NCBI GenBank assembly: GCA_024639185.1
Contig: JAHEIW010000024.1
Span: 1 to 42,178 of the forward strand
Length of the DNA: 42,178 bases
Direction: 5' to 3'
Source of the DNA: Deltaproteobacteria bacterium
GTDB lineage: Bacteria; Desulfobacterota; Desulfobacteria; Desulfobacterales; JAHEIW01
Below, in pieces: positions 24,680 to 34,145 of this stretch; position 1 is the first letter of the stretch, and each line of letters opens with the position of its first letter. Below the pieces are notes generated by a model, which saw only the letters and a list, made by a program, of their open reading frames with translations, was not told the origin of the DNA and ran no database searches. Position numbers and translations under genes: made by a program.

Positions 24680-25415
24680 TTCAGCGTCCTATGATAGTTC
24701 ACAGCAACCCGCCGCGGTGGATCGCCAGCAGGCGCAGAACGTTGGCTGGATCGGTGCCAGGAATATCGTAAAAAGCTTCCGCAACGGAGGGGTCAGTATC
24801 GATGTTTTAAAGGGTATCCAGCTTAATTTGACGATCGGCGAATCTGTGGCCATTGTCGGTGCCTCGGGTATCGGTAAATCCACGTTACTGCACATACTCG
24901 GCACGCTCGATCGGCCGGACAGCGGGACCTTAGAATTCAAGGGAGAGGACGTTTTTAAATATGATGACGTTAAGCTGGCCCGATTTCGCAACCGAACCAT
25001 TGGTTTTGTCTTCCAGTTTCATCATTTGCTACCGGAATTTAGCGCCCTGGAAAACACAATGATGCCGGCCTTAATCAGCGGCCTAAGCAAACCGGAAGCC
25101 GCGGCGCTTGCTGAAGAAATATTGCTTCGGGTTGGTTTGCAGGATCGGCTGCAACACCGGGTAGGCAAGCTTTCAGGCGGCGAGCAGCAGCGTGTGGCTC
25201 TGGCCAGAGCCCTGATTTTAAAACCGGCGATTCTTCTGGCAGACGAGCCCACCGGCAACCTGGATAACGCCAACAGTGATCAGGTGCATCAACTGATACT
25301 GGAACTCAATCAGGAATTGTCCATGACCGTGGTCGTAGTGACCCACAATATGGAGCTGGCTTCCTACATGTCTCGCAGCGTTACGATAGCTGCAGGACAA
25401 CTGCAGAACGTTTAA
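24672..25415 (+). CDS. lolD: Lipoprotein-releasing ABC transporter ATP-binding protein LolD
   Basis: A 247-residue ABC ATPase that drives LolCDE. Walker A is GASGIGKST (63-71), the Q loop lies in FVFQFHHLLPEFSALEN, the signature is LSGGEQQRVALARAL, Walker B is AILLADEPTGNLD, and the switch His is in VVTHNMELA. Its FQFHHLLPEF block is characteristic of LolD. About 27 residues precede the usual first strand. The ATG overlapping lolC is the best-placed start, but a later GTG (about residue 16) would give a more standard N-terminus. Confidence 0.95.
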   Translation: MANSASYDSSQQPAAVDRQQAQNVGWIGARNIVKSFRNGGVSIDVLKGIQLNLTIGESVAIVGASGIGKSTLLHILGTLDRPDSGTLEFKGEDVFKYDDVKLARFRNRTIGFVFQFHHLLPEFSALENTMMPALISGLSKPEAAALAEEILLRVGLQDRLQHRVGKLSGGEQQRVALARALILKPAILLADEPTGNLDNANSDQVHQLILELNQELSMTVVVVTHNMELASYMSRSVTIAAGQLQNV

Positions 25416-25512
25416 TAGATTAAAGATGCTATTGCCGGGAACGCATTTTTTGAAGATGCGCAATACATCTAAAATCAGCACTTCACGAATGGCATTTTTA
25501 GATAAAAATTAA

Positions 25513-28206
25513 ATGGTCAAACACGACTCAGCCTTTTTCAAGGTGTGGCGCTTATATAAACCGCAAGTGATCAATATTTTTTCTTTGATCATCATCGCCG
25601 CATTGGGAATTTACCCGCAAACGGCTCATGCCCAGCAACCGCCGAGCGTCGTCATATTACCTTTTGAAATATTTTCTCAAGATGATTTGTCCTATTTACA
25701 AACAGAAATTCCATCGGCATTGAAAAAATCACTCGAACAGGCCGGTGCCAGGACATTATTGATCGATCCGCTTTCAGAGCCCGAATGGAAAAGACGGGTG
25801 GGCAGTATCGAAGAGATTCAGCGCCTGGGTACTCAGACCGGTGCCAATCATGTAATTTGGGGCAGCCTTACCTGGATCGGACAGCAGTTCAGCCTGGACT
25901 TAAAATTGTTTGACACATCTGCCAGACGGCCACTGCCTTTTGCAGCTGAAGGCAAGGGGGTCGAAAATCTACCGGCAGCGGTCGACACACTGGCGCAAGA
26001 TTTGATCCAGAAGATATTCAAGCGTCAAAAAATTTTGGCGATAAACGTTGAGGGCGGCATTCGGATTGAAGCTGAAGCCATAAAAAGGGTTGTCAAAACT
26101 CAGCGCGGAGACGTATATAATCTGAAAAATCTGTCCGATGATCTTAAAGCCGTTTATGCAATGGGTTATTTTGATGATATTCAAATCGAGGCAGAGACGC
26201 AACCCGATGGAATCATTGTGACGTTTAAGATCAAGGAAAAACCGACCCTGCGTAAGGTGAGCTTCAGCGGTTCCCGCTGGGCATTCAAAGACGAGGAAAT
26301 CGAAGAAGTCATTACCGCTAAAAGAGGTAGCATATTAAACATCAATGTTATCCAAAATGATATGGATCGAATTGCCGAGCTGTATAAAGACGAAAATTAT
26401 CATAACGTTAAAGTCGACTATAAAATTTTCGAACGCAAAGACAACCAGGCCGATATTGAATACATCATTGAAGGGGGCGAAAAGTTTCAGATTGAAAAAA
26501 TACGATTTGAAGGCAATACCGCATTTTCGGACAAGCAACTCAAGCGCGAGATGACGACCGCCGAAAGCAGTATCCTTTCCTGGTTTACCAGCGCGGGTGA
26601 TTTAAATGAAAATAACCTTGAACAAGATGCCGCCAGGCTGTCTGCCTTTTATAAAAATAACGGATACATGCAGGCGAGGGTGGGAGAGCCGGAGGTAAAA
26701 TTCATCGGCAATGAGATTGAGATCACCATAAAAATTGACGAAGGGCCTCGTTTTAAAGTCGGTAAGGTCGCCGTGACGGGGGATTTGATTCTGCCAGAAG
26801 AAGAACTGAGTGCCAGCTTAAAGATCAGCCAGGAAGAATTTTACAATCGTGAAACGTTACGTAACGATGTTCTTAAAATCAATGACCTGTACGCCAATCA
26901 AGGCTTTGCATACGTAGATGTCGCACCGAAGGTTAACCAGGACGCCGAAAAACTGGTGGTTGACATTACCTTTGATATAAAAAAAGGTCAGGAGGTTTAC
27001 TTTGAAGAAATTATCATATCCGGTAATACCAAAACGCGTGATAAAGTCATTCGACGGCAACTGCGCGTCTACGAACAGGAACTTTTCAGCTCACTGAGGC
27101 TAAAGCGTAGTGTTCGCAATCTTTTTCGTCTGGATTTCTTCGAAGACGTTAAAGTGGATACTTCCAAAGGTAGTGCCGATGATAAAATGATCCTGAAAAT
27201 AGATGTCGCTGAAAAATCGACCGGTGCATTCAGCTTTGGAGCCGGCTACGGAAATATCGACAAACTGTTTGGCACGCTTTCCATCGCCGAGCGTAATCTT
27301 TTCGGTCGCGGCCAACGTCTCGAGCTAAAAGGCACCGTGGGCAGTAAAACCCAAAACATCAACCTTTCTTTTACCGAGCCTTACGTCTATGATATTCCGC
27401 TCAGCGGAACGCTTACCTTTTACAACTGGCAATACAGTTATGACCAATATGACAAGGATAGCTTCGGTGCGGGGCTCAGTTTCAGCTACCCCATCATTAA
27501 TTATACCCGCGCTCAGTTAGGCTACGTTTATGATTTGGCTAAAATTACCAACATCGAAGAAGATGCGCCCGATTCTATCAAGGAGTTGGATGGGACCAAC
27601 GTAAAAAGCAGCCTCCAATCGTCGCTGCGCTATGATTCACGCGATAACACCTTTGTTCCCAATGAAGGGTCCAGCCATGGATTTTCGTTTGAATTTGCCG
27701 GACTGGGCGGTGATATTGGCTTTATGAAATACATTGCCGATACGGCTGTTTATATCCCTTTGTTTTGGGGATTTGTGCTTGCACCGCACCTGGAAGGCGG
27801 TTATGTCAATAAAACCAAAGATAAGAAACTGCCTGATTATGAGAAGTTTTACCTGGGCGGAATCGGATCGCTGCGGGGATTTGAACGGGATGATTTGGCC
27901 CCGCTGGACGATGAGGGCAATGCCATCGGGGGCGACAAGTATGTCCAGTTTAACCTGGATTTAACCTTTCCGCTGGTCAAAGAACAGGGGGTGTTCGGCG
28001 GCATATTTTTTGATGCCGGCCGTGTGTACGCCGATGATGAAAATCCTGATTTGAATCCTGCAGATTTGCGCAAAAGTGCCGGTCTGGGGATACGCTGGCT
28101 TTCACCGATGGGGCCCGTTCGTCTGGAATACGGTTGGATTCTTGACCCACAGGACACCGATCACGGTCCCGGCAACTGGGAGTTTTCGATGGCATCCGCC
28201 TTTTAA
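25513..28206 (+). CDS. bamA: Outer membrane protein assembly factor BamA, with extra N-terminal domain
   Basis: An 897-residue Omp85 protein that inserts beta-barrels into the outer membrane. The signal peptide is about residues 1-40 (ending QTAHA). Residues about 45-165 form an extra alpha/beta domain (VVILPFEIFSQDDLSYLQ; GANHVIWGSLTWIG), resembling the TolB-N/LpoB-like periplasmic fold. Five POTRA domains follow (about 170-570; the first begins ILAINVEGGIRI). The barrel has the diagnostic loop-6 motif SLRGFERDD and ends in phenylalanine (FSMASAF). Canonical BamA is about 800 residues, so the extra domain accounts for the excess. ompH follows 63 bp later. Confidence 0.95.
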   Translation: MVKHDSAFFKVWRLYKPQVINIFSLIIIAALGIYPQTAHAQQPPSVVILPFEIFSQDDLSYLQTEIPSALKKSLEQAGARTLLIDPLSEPEWKRRVGSIEEIQRLGTQTGANHVIWGSLTWIGQQFSLDLKLFDTSARRPLPFAAEGKGVENLPAAVDTLAQDLIQKIFKRQKILAINVEGGIRIEAEAIKRVVKTQRGDVYNLKNLSDDLKAVYAMGYFDDIQIEAETQPDGIIVTFKIKEKPTLRKVSFSGSRWAFKDEEIEEVITAKRGSILNINVIQNDMDRIAELYKDENYHNVKVDYKIFERKDNQADIEYIIEGGEKFQIEKIRFEGNTAFSDKQLKREMTTAESSILSWFTSAGDLNENNLEQDAARLSAFYKNNGYMQARVGEPEVKFIGNEIEITIKIDEGPRFKVGKVAVTGDLILPEEELSASLKISQEEFYNRETLRNDVLKINDLYANQGFAYVDVAPKVNQDAEKLVVDITFDIKKGQEVYFEEIIISGNTKTRDKVIRRQLRVYEQELFSSLRLKRSVRNLFRLDFFEDVKVDTSKGSADDKMILKIDVAEKSTGAFSFGAGYGNIDKLFGTLSIAERNLFGRGQRLELKGTVGSKTQNINLSFTEPYVYDIPLSGTLTFYNWQYSYDQYDKDSFGAGLSFSYPIINYTRAQLGYVYDLAKITNIEEDAPDSIKELDGTNVKSSLQSSLRYDSRDNTFVPNEGSSHGFSFEFAGLGGDIGFMKYIADTAVYIPLFWGFVLAPHLEGGYVNKTKDKKLPDYEKFYLGGIGSLRGFERDDLAPLDDEGNAIGGDKYVQFNLDLTFPLVKEQGVFGGIFFDAGRVYADDENPDLNPADLRKSAGLGIRWLSPMGPVRLEYGWILDPQDTDHGPGNWEFSMASAF

Positions 28207-28269
28207 ACAAGTTTGAGGTGGATTCAACCTTAACCTAAATAATCTTTTTAACCAATCAGGGGGAAAAGA

Positions 28270-28797
28270 ATGCGAATATGCAATATAACCATAGCAATTG
28301 CCACTGGCTTTTTTTGTCTTATCTGGCTCAGTCCCGCACTTGCCGCAGATGTCGCTAAAATCGGCACGGTTGATATTCAACGCATTATGAGTACATCCGA
28401 GCAAGGAAAAGCGGCCAAGGCTCAGATAAAAAAACAAAGTGATCAAATGACGGTGGCGTTGAAACAAAAAGGCGCTGAGATAGAAGCGTTAAAAAATCAG
28501 CTTGAACGTGAGTCAATGGTGATGGGTAAGGAAAAACGCGAGGAAAAGGAAAGAGAGTTCCGGATTAAGCTCAACGACCTAAAAACTTTGGAGAAGCGTT
28601 ATCGGGGCGAATTACAGGCCATGGAAAAAAAACTGGCGGGGGCGATGCGCAAAGCGGTATTCAAGTTGGTTGAAGATATTGGAAAAAAAGAAGGCTATTT
28701 GCTCATTATGAACAACTTTAACATCATGTATGCACCGACTTCAATCGACATTACAGATCAAATAATCAAAATGCTTAATGCACAGTACAAGAAGTAG
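28270..28797 (+). CDS. OmpH/Skp family periplasmic chaperone
   Basis: A 175-residue Skp-like chaperone that holds unfolded outer-membrane proteins between Sec and BamA. A signal peptide covers about residues 1-25 (FFCLIWLSPALAADVA). The mature part begins with the conserved strand KIGTVDIQRIMSTSEQGKAA, continues with two long charged helices of coiled-coil character (about 55-130), and closes with KKEGYLLIMNN. GGGGGAAAAG precedes the ATG. Placement directly after bamA is the standard arrangement. Confidence 0.92.
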   Translation: MRICNITIAIATGFFCLIWLSPALAADVAKIGTVDIQRIMSTSEQGKAAKAQIKKQSDQMTVALKQKGAEIEALKNQLERESMVMGKEKREEKEREFRIKLNDLKTLEKRYRGELQAMEKKLAGAMRKAVFKLVEDIGKKEGYLLIMNNFNIMYAPTSIDITDQIIKMLNAQYKK

Positions 28798-28872
28798 TCC
28801 GCCAATAACCAGGGCATGCTCAATTTGTTTAGGCGCAACGCAAGCGCCGCTAGCTAACCCATTGGAGAAAAA

Positions 28873-29310
28873 ATGGAAAAAGCATACGATATCCAGGCCA
28901 TCATGAAATTTTTACCTCATCGCTATCCATTTATACTGGTCGATCGAATCGTGGCGCTGGTTAGAGGTGAAACGATTACGGCCCTTAAAAATGTTACGAT
29001 TAACGAGCCCTTCTTTCAGGGGCATTTTCCGACTTATCCGATAATGCCGGGGGTCCTGATTGTTGAAGCCATGGCTCAGGCTGCAGGTGTGCTGGCAATT
29101 GAATCTTTGCCTGCCGAACAACAGGGCCGACCCGTCCTTTTTATGGGGCTGGATAAAGTTAAATTCAGAAAGCCGGTTGTCCCCGGTGATCAGCTGTTAT
29201 TAGAGATCCAAATTTTAAAATTCCGATCCAATATCATAAAAGCTGCTGCCAAAGCGCTGGTCGAAGAAAATGTTGTTGCCGAGGCCGAACTCTTGGCCAC
29301 GCTCGGGTAA
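28873..29310 (+). CDS. fabZ: 3-hydroxyacyl-ACP dehydratase FabZ
   Basis: A 145-residue hot-dog-fold dehydratase of type II fatty-acid synthesis, converting (3R)-hydroxyacyl-ACP to trans-2-enoyl-ACP. The core motif is FFQGHFPTYPIMPGVLIVEA, with His51 and Glu65 as the catalytic pair. The FLPHRYPFILVDRI opening and FMGLDKVKFRKPVVPGDQL strand are standard. GGAG lies just before the ATG. In many relatives fabZ sits between lpxD and lpxA; neither is present here. Confidence 0.97.
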   Translation: MEKAYDIQAIMKFLPHRYPFILVDRIVALVRGETITALKNVTINEPFFQGHFPTYPIMPGVLIVEAMAQAAGVLAIESLPAEQQGRPVLFMGLDKVKFRKPVVPGDQLLLEIQILKFRSNIIKAAAKALVEENVVAEAELLATLG

Positions 29311-29439
29311 AATTTTTATCGGCCTTTTCAAATTTGCTTCCATTATAGAGAGCACTCTTTTCTCAGCCGGCCTCGCCTTTTTTGGCGATACAGTCAGGTA
29401 TGGCGTTCCCACCGGGCTGCATCGGTTTCGAACAATAAC

Positions 29440-30612
29440 ATGCAAATACCGTTACTGATAAATAAATACATATTCAAGGAATTTATTCCGCCGTTTGTGG
29501 TAAACGTATTGTTATTTACCTTTATATTCCTGATGGCCGAGTTAATTCAAATTACCAATTGGATCGTCAATTACAATATCAATTTAGCCACCATTTTGCG
29601 GATGATTTTTTACCAGACACCCTATTTTTTGATCTTTGTCATCCCTCTGTCAATCATGATTACGGTCTTGTTGACTTTCTTAAAATTATCCAGCGAAAAT
29701 GAGGTTATGGCCATAAAATCCGGTGGTATCAGCATTTATGGTTTGCTGGCTCCGGTTGGCGCATTTTGTTTAATTGGATTTGTTTTAACCCTTTTCATGA
29801 CCGTCTATGGCCAGGCATGGGGGCGCACTGCGCTGAGAGCTCTGACCCGTCAGGTGGTATCAGAGAGCATCAATATCGGCCTCAAAGAGCGCACCTTTGA
29901 TGACAGCTTCGATGGTGTTACCATTTACGTTAATGAAATCAATATCAGAAATAAACAATTGGTTGATGTCTTTATTGAAGACAATCGGCAACCCGACAAT
30001 GTCAATACAGTGATTGCTCCAAGGGGCATCATATTCAGCGACCCTGACGATGCGGCTGCTCATCTGCGGCTTTTCAATGGGAGTATCCATCAAACGAACC
30101 TGAATGATAAAACCGCGCATGCCATTCATTTTGACACTTATGAAATCAGCTTCAATACGAAACAGTCTGCTGCTCAAAAAAAGACAAAGCCGAAGCGTCC
30201 CAAAGAAATGAGTTTGAAAGATTTGCGTCACTTTGTCCAAAACGCCGATCAAAAAAACGGGCGCTATTTTAGCATGCTGCTGGAGCTGCATCGGCGATTT
30301 GCCCTGCCGTTTGGTTGTTTTGCGCTCGGAATTATGGCGGTTCCACTGGGTGTACAATCCAAGTCGGCCAAACGATCGTTCGGCCTGGTTTTGGGACTTT
30401 TCCTTTTTATATTTTACTACCTGCTGATGTCTATAGGAAAAGTTTATGGAGAAACAGGGGCCTACCCTCCGCAGATTGGCATGTGGCTTCCCAATTTTAT
30501 CGTTGGCGGTTTGGGCGTCTACTTTCTCATTCGCACGGCCAATGAACGCACACTAAAGCTTGACACGGTTTATCATTGGCTGCAAAGATTATTTTCAAGG
30601 TGGACGCGATAA
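29440..30612 (+). CDS. lptF: LPS export system permease LptF
   Basis: A 390-residue permease of the LptB2FGC transporter, which extracts lipopolysaccharide from the inner membrane. It starts with the family block INKYIFKEFIPPFVVNVLLF (TM1), two further helices, then the sentence-like motif KLSSENEVMAIKSGGIS. A periplasmic beta-jellyroll domain (about 130-250) follows, then three C-terminal helices (FALPFGCFALGIMAVPLGVQS). The predicted topology of six helices is normal. The following gene is its partner lptG, 111 bp downstream. The order lptF then lptG supports the assignment. Confidence 0.93.
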   Translation: MQIPLLINKYIFKEFIPPFVVNVLLFTFIFLMAELIQITNWIVNYNINLATILRMIFYQTPYFLIFVIPLSIMITVLLTFLKLSSENEVMAIKSGGISIYGLLAPVGAFCLIGFVLTLFMTVYGQAWGRTALRALTRQVVSESINIGLKERTFDDSFDGVTIYVNEINIRNKQLVDVFIEDNRQPDNVNTVIAPRGIIFSDPDDAAAHLRLFNGSIHQTNLNDKTAHAIHFDTYEISFNTKQSAAQKKTKPKRPKEMSLKDLRHFVQNADQKNGRYFSMLLELHRRFALPFGCFALGIMAVPLGVQSKSAKRSFGLVLGLFLFIFYYLLMSIGKVYGETGAYPPQIGMWLPNFIVGGLGVYFLIRTANERTLKLDTVYHWLQRLFSRWTR

Positions 30613-30723
30613 ATGAAGCTACCGGTTTTAATCAAAGGGATGGAAATAATTTGAATTTAATAATTTTCACCCGATGGTCAAGCCCGCCTTCGGTGAACTC
30701 GTTCAAGATTCTGGTATCAACCC

Positions 30724-31800
30724 ATGACGATTTTAGACCGCTATCTGATAAAAGAGATTCTCAAATGCTTTGTGATCGTTTTGACGATCGTATTGGGGCT
30801 GTACGTCATTGTTGAATTTTTCAATAAGGCCGACAATTTTATGGAAGCCGGGCTGTCAATTTCCCGATTGATCCGCTATTTGCAATTAAAATTACCACAG
30901 ATTATCGCTGAAATTACGCCGATTGGAATTCTTTTAGCCGTTCTGGTTGCTCTGGGTTTGATGAACAAACACAATGAAACGATTGCTTTAAAAAGCGGTG
31001 GCATCAGTGTCTATTTCCTGATGAGGGCGGTTATGGCTATCGCGGTTGTTCTGGGCATTATCCTTTTCTTTTTGTCAGAAATCGTCGTGCCCATCACCAT
31101 CAGCCAGGCCAACAAAATTTGGTTTGGTGAAGTAAAAAAAAGACCGGTCGCAGCGGCGCGCCAAAAAAATATCTGGATCAAAGGAAACCGCGCCATATAT
31201 TTTATAAAATACTTTAATCCGCAAAACCACAGCATTGCCGGCGTTTCCCTGAACTATTTTGATGAAGAATTTCGACTTTCAAAACGGGTTGATGCCACCA
31301 CCGGTGTTTATCAAAAGGGCAAATGGGTTTTTTCTAACATCATGGAGCAGGTGCTGGATGTGCAGTCACTTTCATATGCCGTCAAGATTTATCCCCAGAG
31401 GGTGATTGAAATTGATATTTTACCGGAGGATTTAAAGCGTGTATTTACAAAATCCAATGAGATGAATGTAGCAGAACTGTTTTCCTATATCCGTGAAGTA
31501 GAATCCGAAGGTTATGATGCGACGACCTATCGGGTAGACCTACACGCTCGGTTTGCTTTGCCCATTTTATCGATTATTGTGTGCATTATCGGCATCGGCA
31601 TTGCCGTTAAACGCAAAGGCAGTGAGGGGCTGTCAGTTAGTATTGCTCACGGAGCGGCGGTGGTTTTTCTGTATTGGGTGGTACACAGCTTTTGCCTGTC
31701 ACTGGGATACGGTGGCATGCTACCGCCCATCATCGCCGCCTGGATTTCAAATATCATTTTTTCATGTTATGCTGTATTGAATTTATTAAACGCGGAATAA
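30724..31800 (+). CDS. lptG: LPS export system permease LptG
   Basis: A 358-residue second permease of LptB2FGC. TM1 lies in the opening LDRYLIKEILKCFVIVLTIV. The conserved NKHNETIALKSGGISVYFL corresponds to the coupling region, a periplasmic beta-domain occupies about 130-260, and the C-terminal helices begin ARFALPILSIIVCIIGIGIA. Length fits LptG (about 360). The next gene, trm112, starts 12 bp after its stop, so they are probably co-transcribed. The ATPase lptB is not in the window. Confidence 0.93.
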   Translation: MTILDRYLIKEILKCFVIVLTIVLGLYVIVEFFNKADNFMEAGLSISRLIRYLQLKLPQIIAEITPIGILLAVLVALGLMNKHNETIALKSGGISVYFLMRAVMAIAVVLGIILFFLSEIVVPITISQANKIWFGEVKKRPVAAARQKNIWIKGNRAIYFIKYFNPQNHSIAGVSLNYFDEEFRLSKRVDATTGVYQKGKWVFSNIMEQVLDVQSLSYAVKIYPQRVIEIDILPEDLKRVFTKSNEMNVAELFSYIREVESEGYDATTYRVDLHARFALPILSIIVCIIGIGIAVKRKGSEGLSVSIAHGAAVVFLYWVVHSFCLSLGYGGMLPPIIAAWISNIIFSCYAVLNLLNAE

Positions 31801-31812
31801 AAGGAGCGCATT

Positions 31813-31986
31813 ATGGCCATTAGCAAGGAACTATTGGACATACTCGCCTGCCCGAAATGTAAAGGCGACATTCACCTCAACGACCACCAGGATGGTCTGA
31901 TCTGTGATAAATGCCGTCTGGTGTACGAAATTAAAGATGACATTCCAATTATGTTGATCGATGAGGCCAAACCACTGGATGGCTAG
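31813..31986 (+). CDS. Trm112 family protein
   Basis: A 57-residue Trm112-like small zinc protein starting MAISKELLDILACPKCKGDI. Paired CPKC and CDKC motifs (the latter in LICDKCRLVYEI) form the zinc knuckle. The fold ends with DDIPIMLIDEA, as in bacterial YcaR-type proteins. Eukaryotic and archaeal Trm112 activates methyltransferases; the bacterial role is less certain. AAAAGGAG precedes the ATG. It is 12 bp after lptG and so likely part of that operon. Confidence 0.93.
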   Translation: MAISKELLDILACPKCKGDIHLNDHQDGLICDKCRLVYEIKDDIPIMLIDEAKPLDG

Positions 31987-32084
31987 AAAGTCAATCGTTA
32001 TCCGTTATTTGTGATCGCATTATTTGCTCAGGCCTGCAGGTTGCGGCAAATATCCTATAACCCATAACCTAAAACGCTATACGG

Positions 32085-32615
32085 ATGAGCGAGCTGCAAG
32101 CACCCCAGCCGGCAAAATTGGTCATCGGCCTGTTCACGGGTGACATTCAAATTTTCAAAAGACTGGTACCGGAATTTATTTCCACGTATGGTCAAATTGA
32201 CCTGGTGAGCTCCTGGATGGCCTTCGACTACACCCGCTACTACGAAATGGAAATGGGAACGCCTCTGCACCGGCGATTGTGCTCATTTCAGCGGTTGATC
32301 GCTCAACAGGATTTAGCCGGCATAAAGATGAATACGCATCAGATCGAGCAATCCTTTTCGCAAAGCGCGCGGCGGCGCGTTAATATTGATCCGGGCTATA
32401 TGTTGCGTGAGCGGTTCGTGCTCGCATCCGGTAAAAATTTTAGTCATCGCATCTGTATTGGTGACGGCGTCTATGCCGATTTAACCCTGATTTATCATAA
32501 GGGTAACTTTCAGCGACTCCCCTGGACTTATCCTGATTATGCGGATGGCGATATGCTCGAATTTCTTGAACAGGTTCGAAATAAATATATTTGGGATATT
32601 AAGATGCCAGCTTGA
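32085..32615 (+). CDS. DUF4416 family protein
   Basis: A 176-residue protein matching DUF4416, a family common in Desulfobacterota and some thermophiles with no known function. Visible conserved blocks are KLVIGLFTG at the start, TRYYEMEMGTPLHRRLCSF, the central RRRVNIDPGYMLRERFVLAS, and NFSHRICIGDGVYADLTLIY followed by PWTYPDYAD. No signal or membrane segment is seen. It lies 98 bp after trm112 on the same strand. Nothing nearby suggests a reaction. Confidence 0.9.
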   Translation: MSELQAPQPAKLVIGLFTGDIQIFKRLVPEFISTYGQIDLVSSWMAFDYTRYYEMEMGTPLHRRLCSFQRLIAQQDLAGIKMNTHQIEQSFSQSARRRVNIDPGYMLRERFVLASGKNFSHRICIGDGVYADLTLIYHKGNFQRLPWTYPDYADGDMLEFLEQVRNKYIWDIKMPA

Positions 32616-32808
32616 CAGCGTCGATTCTGGTGTGCCATTTGACTGAGGTGCCCGGCTCTGTTTGAAAGTTAATCCATACGCGTCATTCATAGATGCCTTC
32701 TGGCGTGTGTGGCCGGTTAAACAATCAATCGCTAAAGCCTGTTGAAGGTAATTGCGATGGCATCAAACCCAAAATCCGGTGTTTGAAAAATGGAGTTGAA
32801 TAAACGTT

Positions 32809-33690
32809 ATGATAAAAAGCATGACAGCCTATGCACGTGCTGAAAAATCGGCGGATGATTTAAAAGCAACAATTGAAATTCGTTCCTATAACAGCCGCCA
32901 TATCGATATGTCTATCCGGATCCCAGCGCCGTATCAATTTCTGGAAGATAAATTAAAAGAACTGGTCAGCGCCCGCATTGCTCGCGGGCGACTTGAAATT
33001 CGATTACACATAGAGGATCACTCCGATGAAGCTGCCACCCTTGAGATCGATAAGGCCCGGGCAAATGCATTGATGGCCATCTTTGATCAATTGCGCACCA
33101 TCTATAAGATGAAAGATGAAATAACGATGAACCTCTTGCTGAACGCAGGCGGTATTATCAAGCCAGTTGAAAATTCGCCAAATGAAGAAATGATCTGGAC
33201 GACAGTCAAGGATTGCACCCGGGTGGCACTCGAAGATCTTGAGGCCATGCGGCGCACCGAGGGCGATTTTCTTGCCTCGGATTTTCGACAGCGTTTGGAA
33301 TTCATCAGTAATTGTCTGGAACAGATTAAAAAAGGATCTGCCGATCTGTTGGCGCAATATCAGCAACGGCTGACAGAACGGATTACGGCGTTGACGCAAA
33401 ACATCGTCGAGCTAGACCCGGCACGCGTTACCCAGGAAGCCGCCTTTTTAGCCGATCGCAGCGATATTTCAGAAGAAATGACACGGGCGGCAAGCCATTT
33501 GAACCAGTTCGAGCAAATCATGCAGGCTCCGGAACCCGCCGGTCGAAAATTAAATTTTTTATTACAGGAGCTCAATCGAGAATTTAACACCATGGGCTCC
33601 AAAATAGGCAACGCCACGATTGCCCATTTAGTGATTGATGTAAAATCAGAACTCGAAAAGATCAGGGAACAAATTCAGAACGTCGAATAG
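32809..33690 (+). CDS. yicC: YicC family endoribonuclease
   Basis: A 293-residue YicC/YloC protein, recently recognised as an endoribonuclease family. The N-terminal domain starts IKSMTAYARAEK, with IEIRSYNSRHIDMSIRIP and KLKELVSARIARGRLEIRL. The C-terminal DUF1732 part ends LLQELNREFNTMGSKIGNA, with the characteristic NREFNT motif. Length is normal. The gene is followed by remA and gmk, the order found widely in Firmicutes and Desulfobacterota. Confidence 0.94.
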   Translation: MIKSMTAYARAEKSADDLKATIEIRSYNSRHIDMSIRIPAPYQFLEDKLKELVSARIARGRLEIRLHIEDHSDEAATLEIDKARANALMAIFDQLRTIYKMKDEITMNLLLNAGGIIKPVENSPNEEMIWTTVKDCTRVALEDLEAMRRTEGDFLASDFRQRLEFISNCLEQIKKGSADLLAQYQQRLTERITALTQNIVELDPARVTQEAAFLADRSDISEEMTRAASHLNQFEQIMQAPEPAGRKLNFLLQELNREFNTMGSKIGNATIAHLVIDVKSELEKIREQIQNVE

Positions 33691-33746
33691 ATTTGAATGC
33701 GCCGTTCATTTTCAGGCAAGATGGCTAAAGTACAACTGGAGGTAAA

Positions 33747-34001
33747 ATGGATCAGACATTATTAAACATCGGGTTTGGCAGTTCAGTCGTCGCAGATCGT
33801 GTCGTTGCGATCGTATCACCTAACTCTGCCCCGATGAAACGCCTCAAAGACGAGGCCAAGGAAGAAAAGCGTCTCATTGATGCCACCCACGGCCGCAGAA
33901 CCCGTTCCATAATTGTGATGGACAGCAATCATGTTGTTCTGTCAGCCATTCAGGCGGAGACGGTTTCTCAACGCTACGCGATGCTCAAAGAACTCACCTG
34001 A
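33747..34001 (+). CDS. remA: RemA-like DNA-binding regulator (DUF370)
   Basis: An 84-residue RemA-family protein; in Bacillus it forms ring oligomers that bind DNA and control matrix and osmolyte genes. The conserved opening [20 protein letters not shown] and the central [20 protein letters not shown] are both intact. GGAGG lies just before the ATG. The position between yicC and gmk is typical. Targets in this organism are unknown. Confidence 0.92.
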   Translation: MDQTLLNIGFGSSVVADRVVAIVSPNSAPMKRLKDEAKEEKRLIDATHGRRTRSIIVMDSNHVVLSAIQAETVSQRYAMLKELT

Positions 34002-34083
34002 TCTTTCGTGAAAATTTGGAAGCGCAACTGAATGCCAGATTGAAATATATCGTTAACAGCCACTTTTTATGCCGCACACAACG

Positions 34084-34112
34084 AAAATAGGGGACAGAAC
34101 GATATAATCCCC
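34084..34112. repeat. REP-like 'aaaataggggacag' sequence
   Basis: The motif aaaataggggacagaac at about 34085-34100 closes a short hairpin GGGGA (34090-34094) / TCCCC (34108-34112). The 'aggggacag' word with a compensating 'tcccc' is the form of repetitive extragenic palindromes mobilised by REP-associated transposases in many proteobacteria. No transposase gene is in the window. Confidence 0.35.
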
Positions 34113-34145
34113 AAACACTAATAAAAAAGAGTCATCACAGCTCAT

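Noticed and set aside
23441-25415. MacB-type macrolide exporter instead of LolC/LolD
   Set aside because: The separate permease and ATPase genes, the LolD-type FQFHHLLPEF block and the lysS-bamA context favour lipoprotein release.
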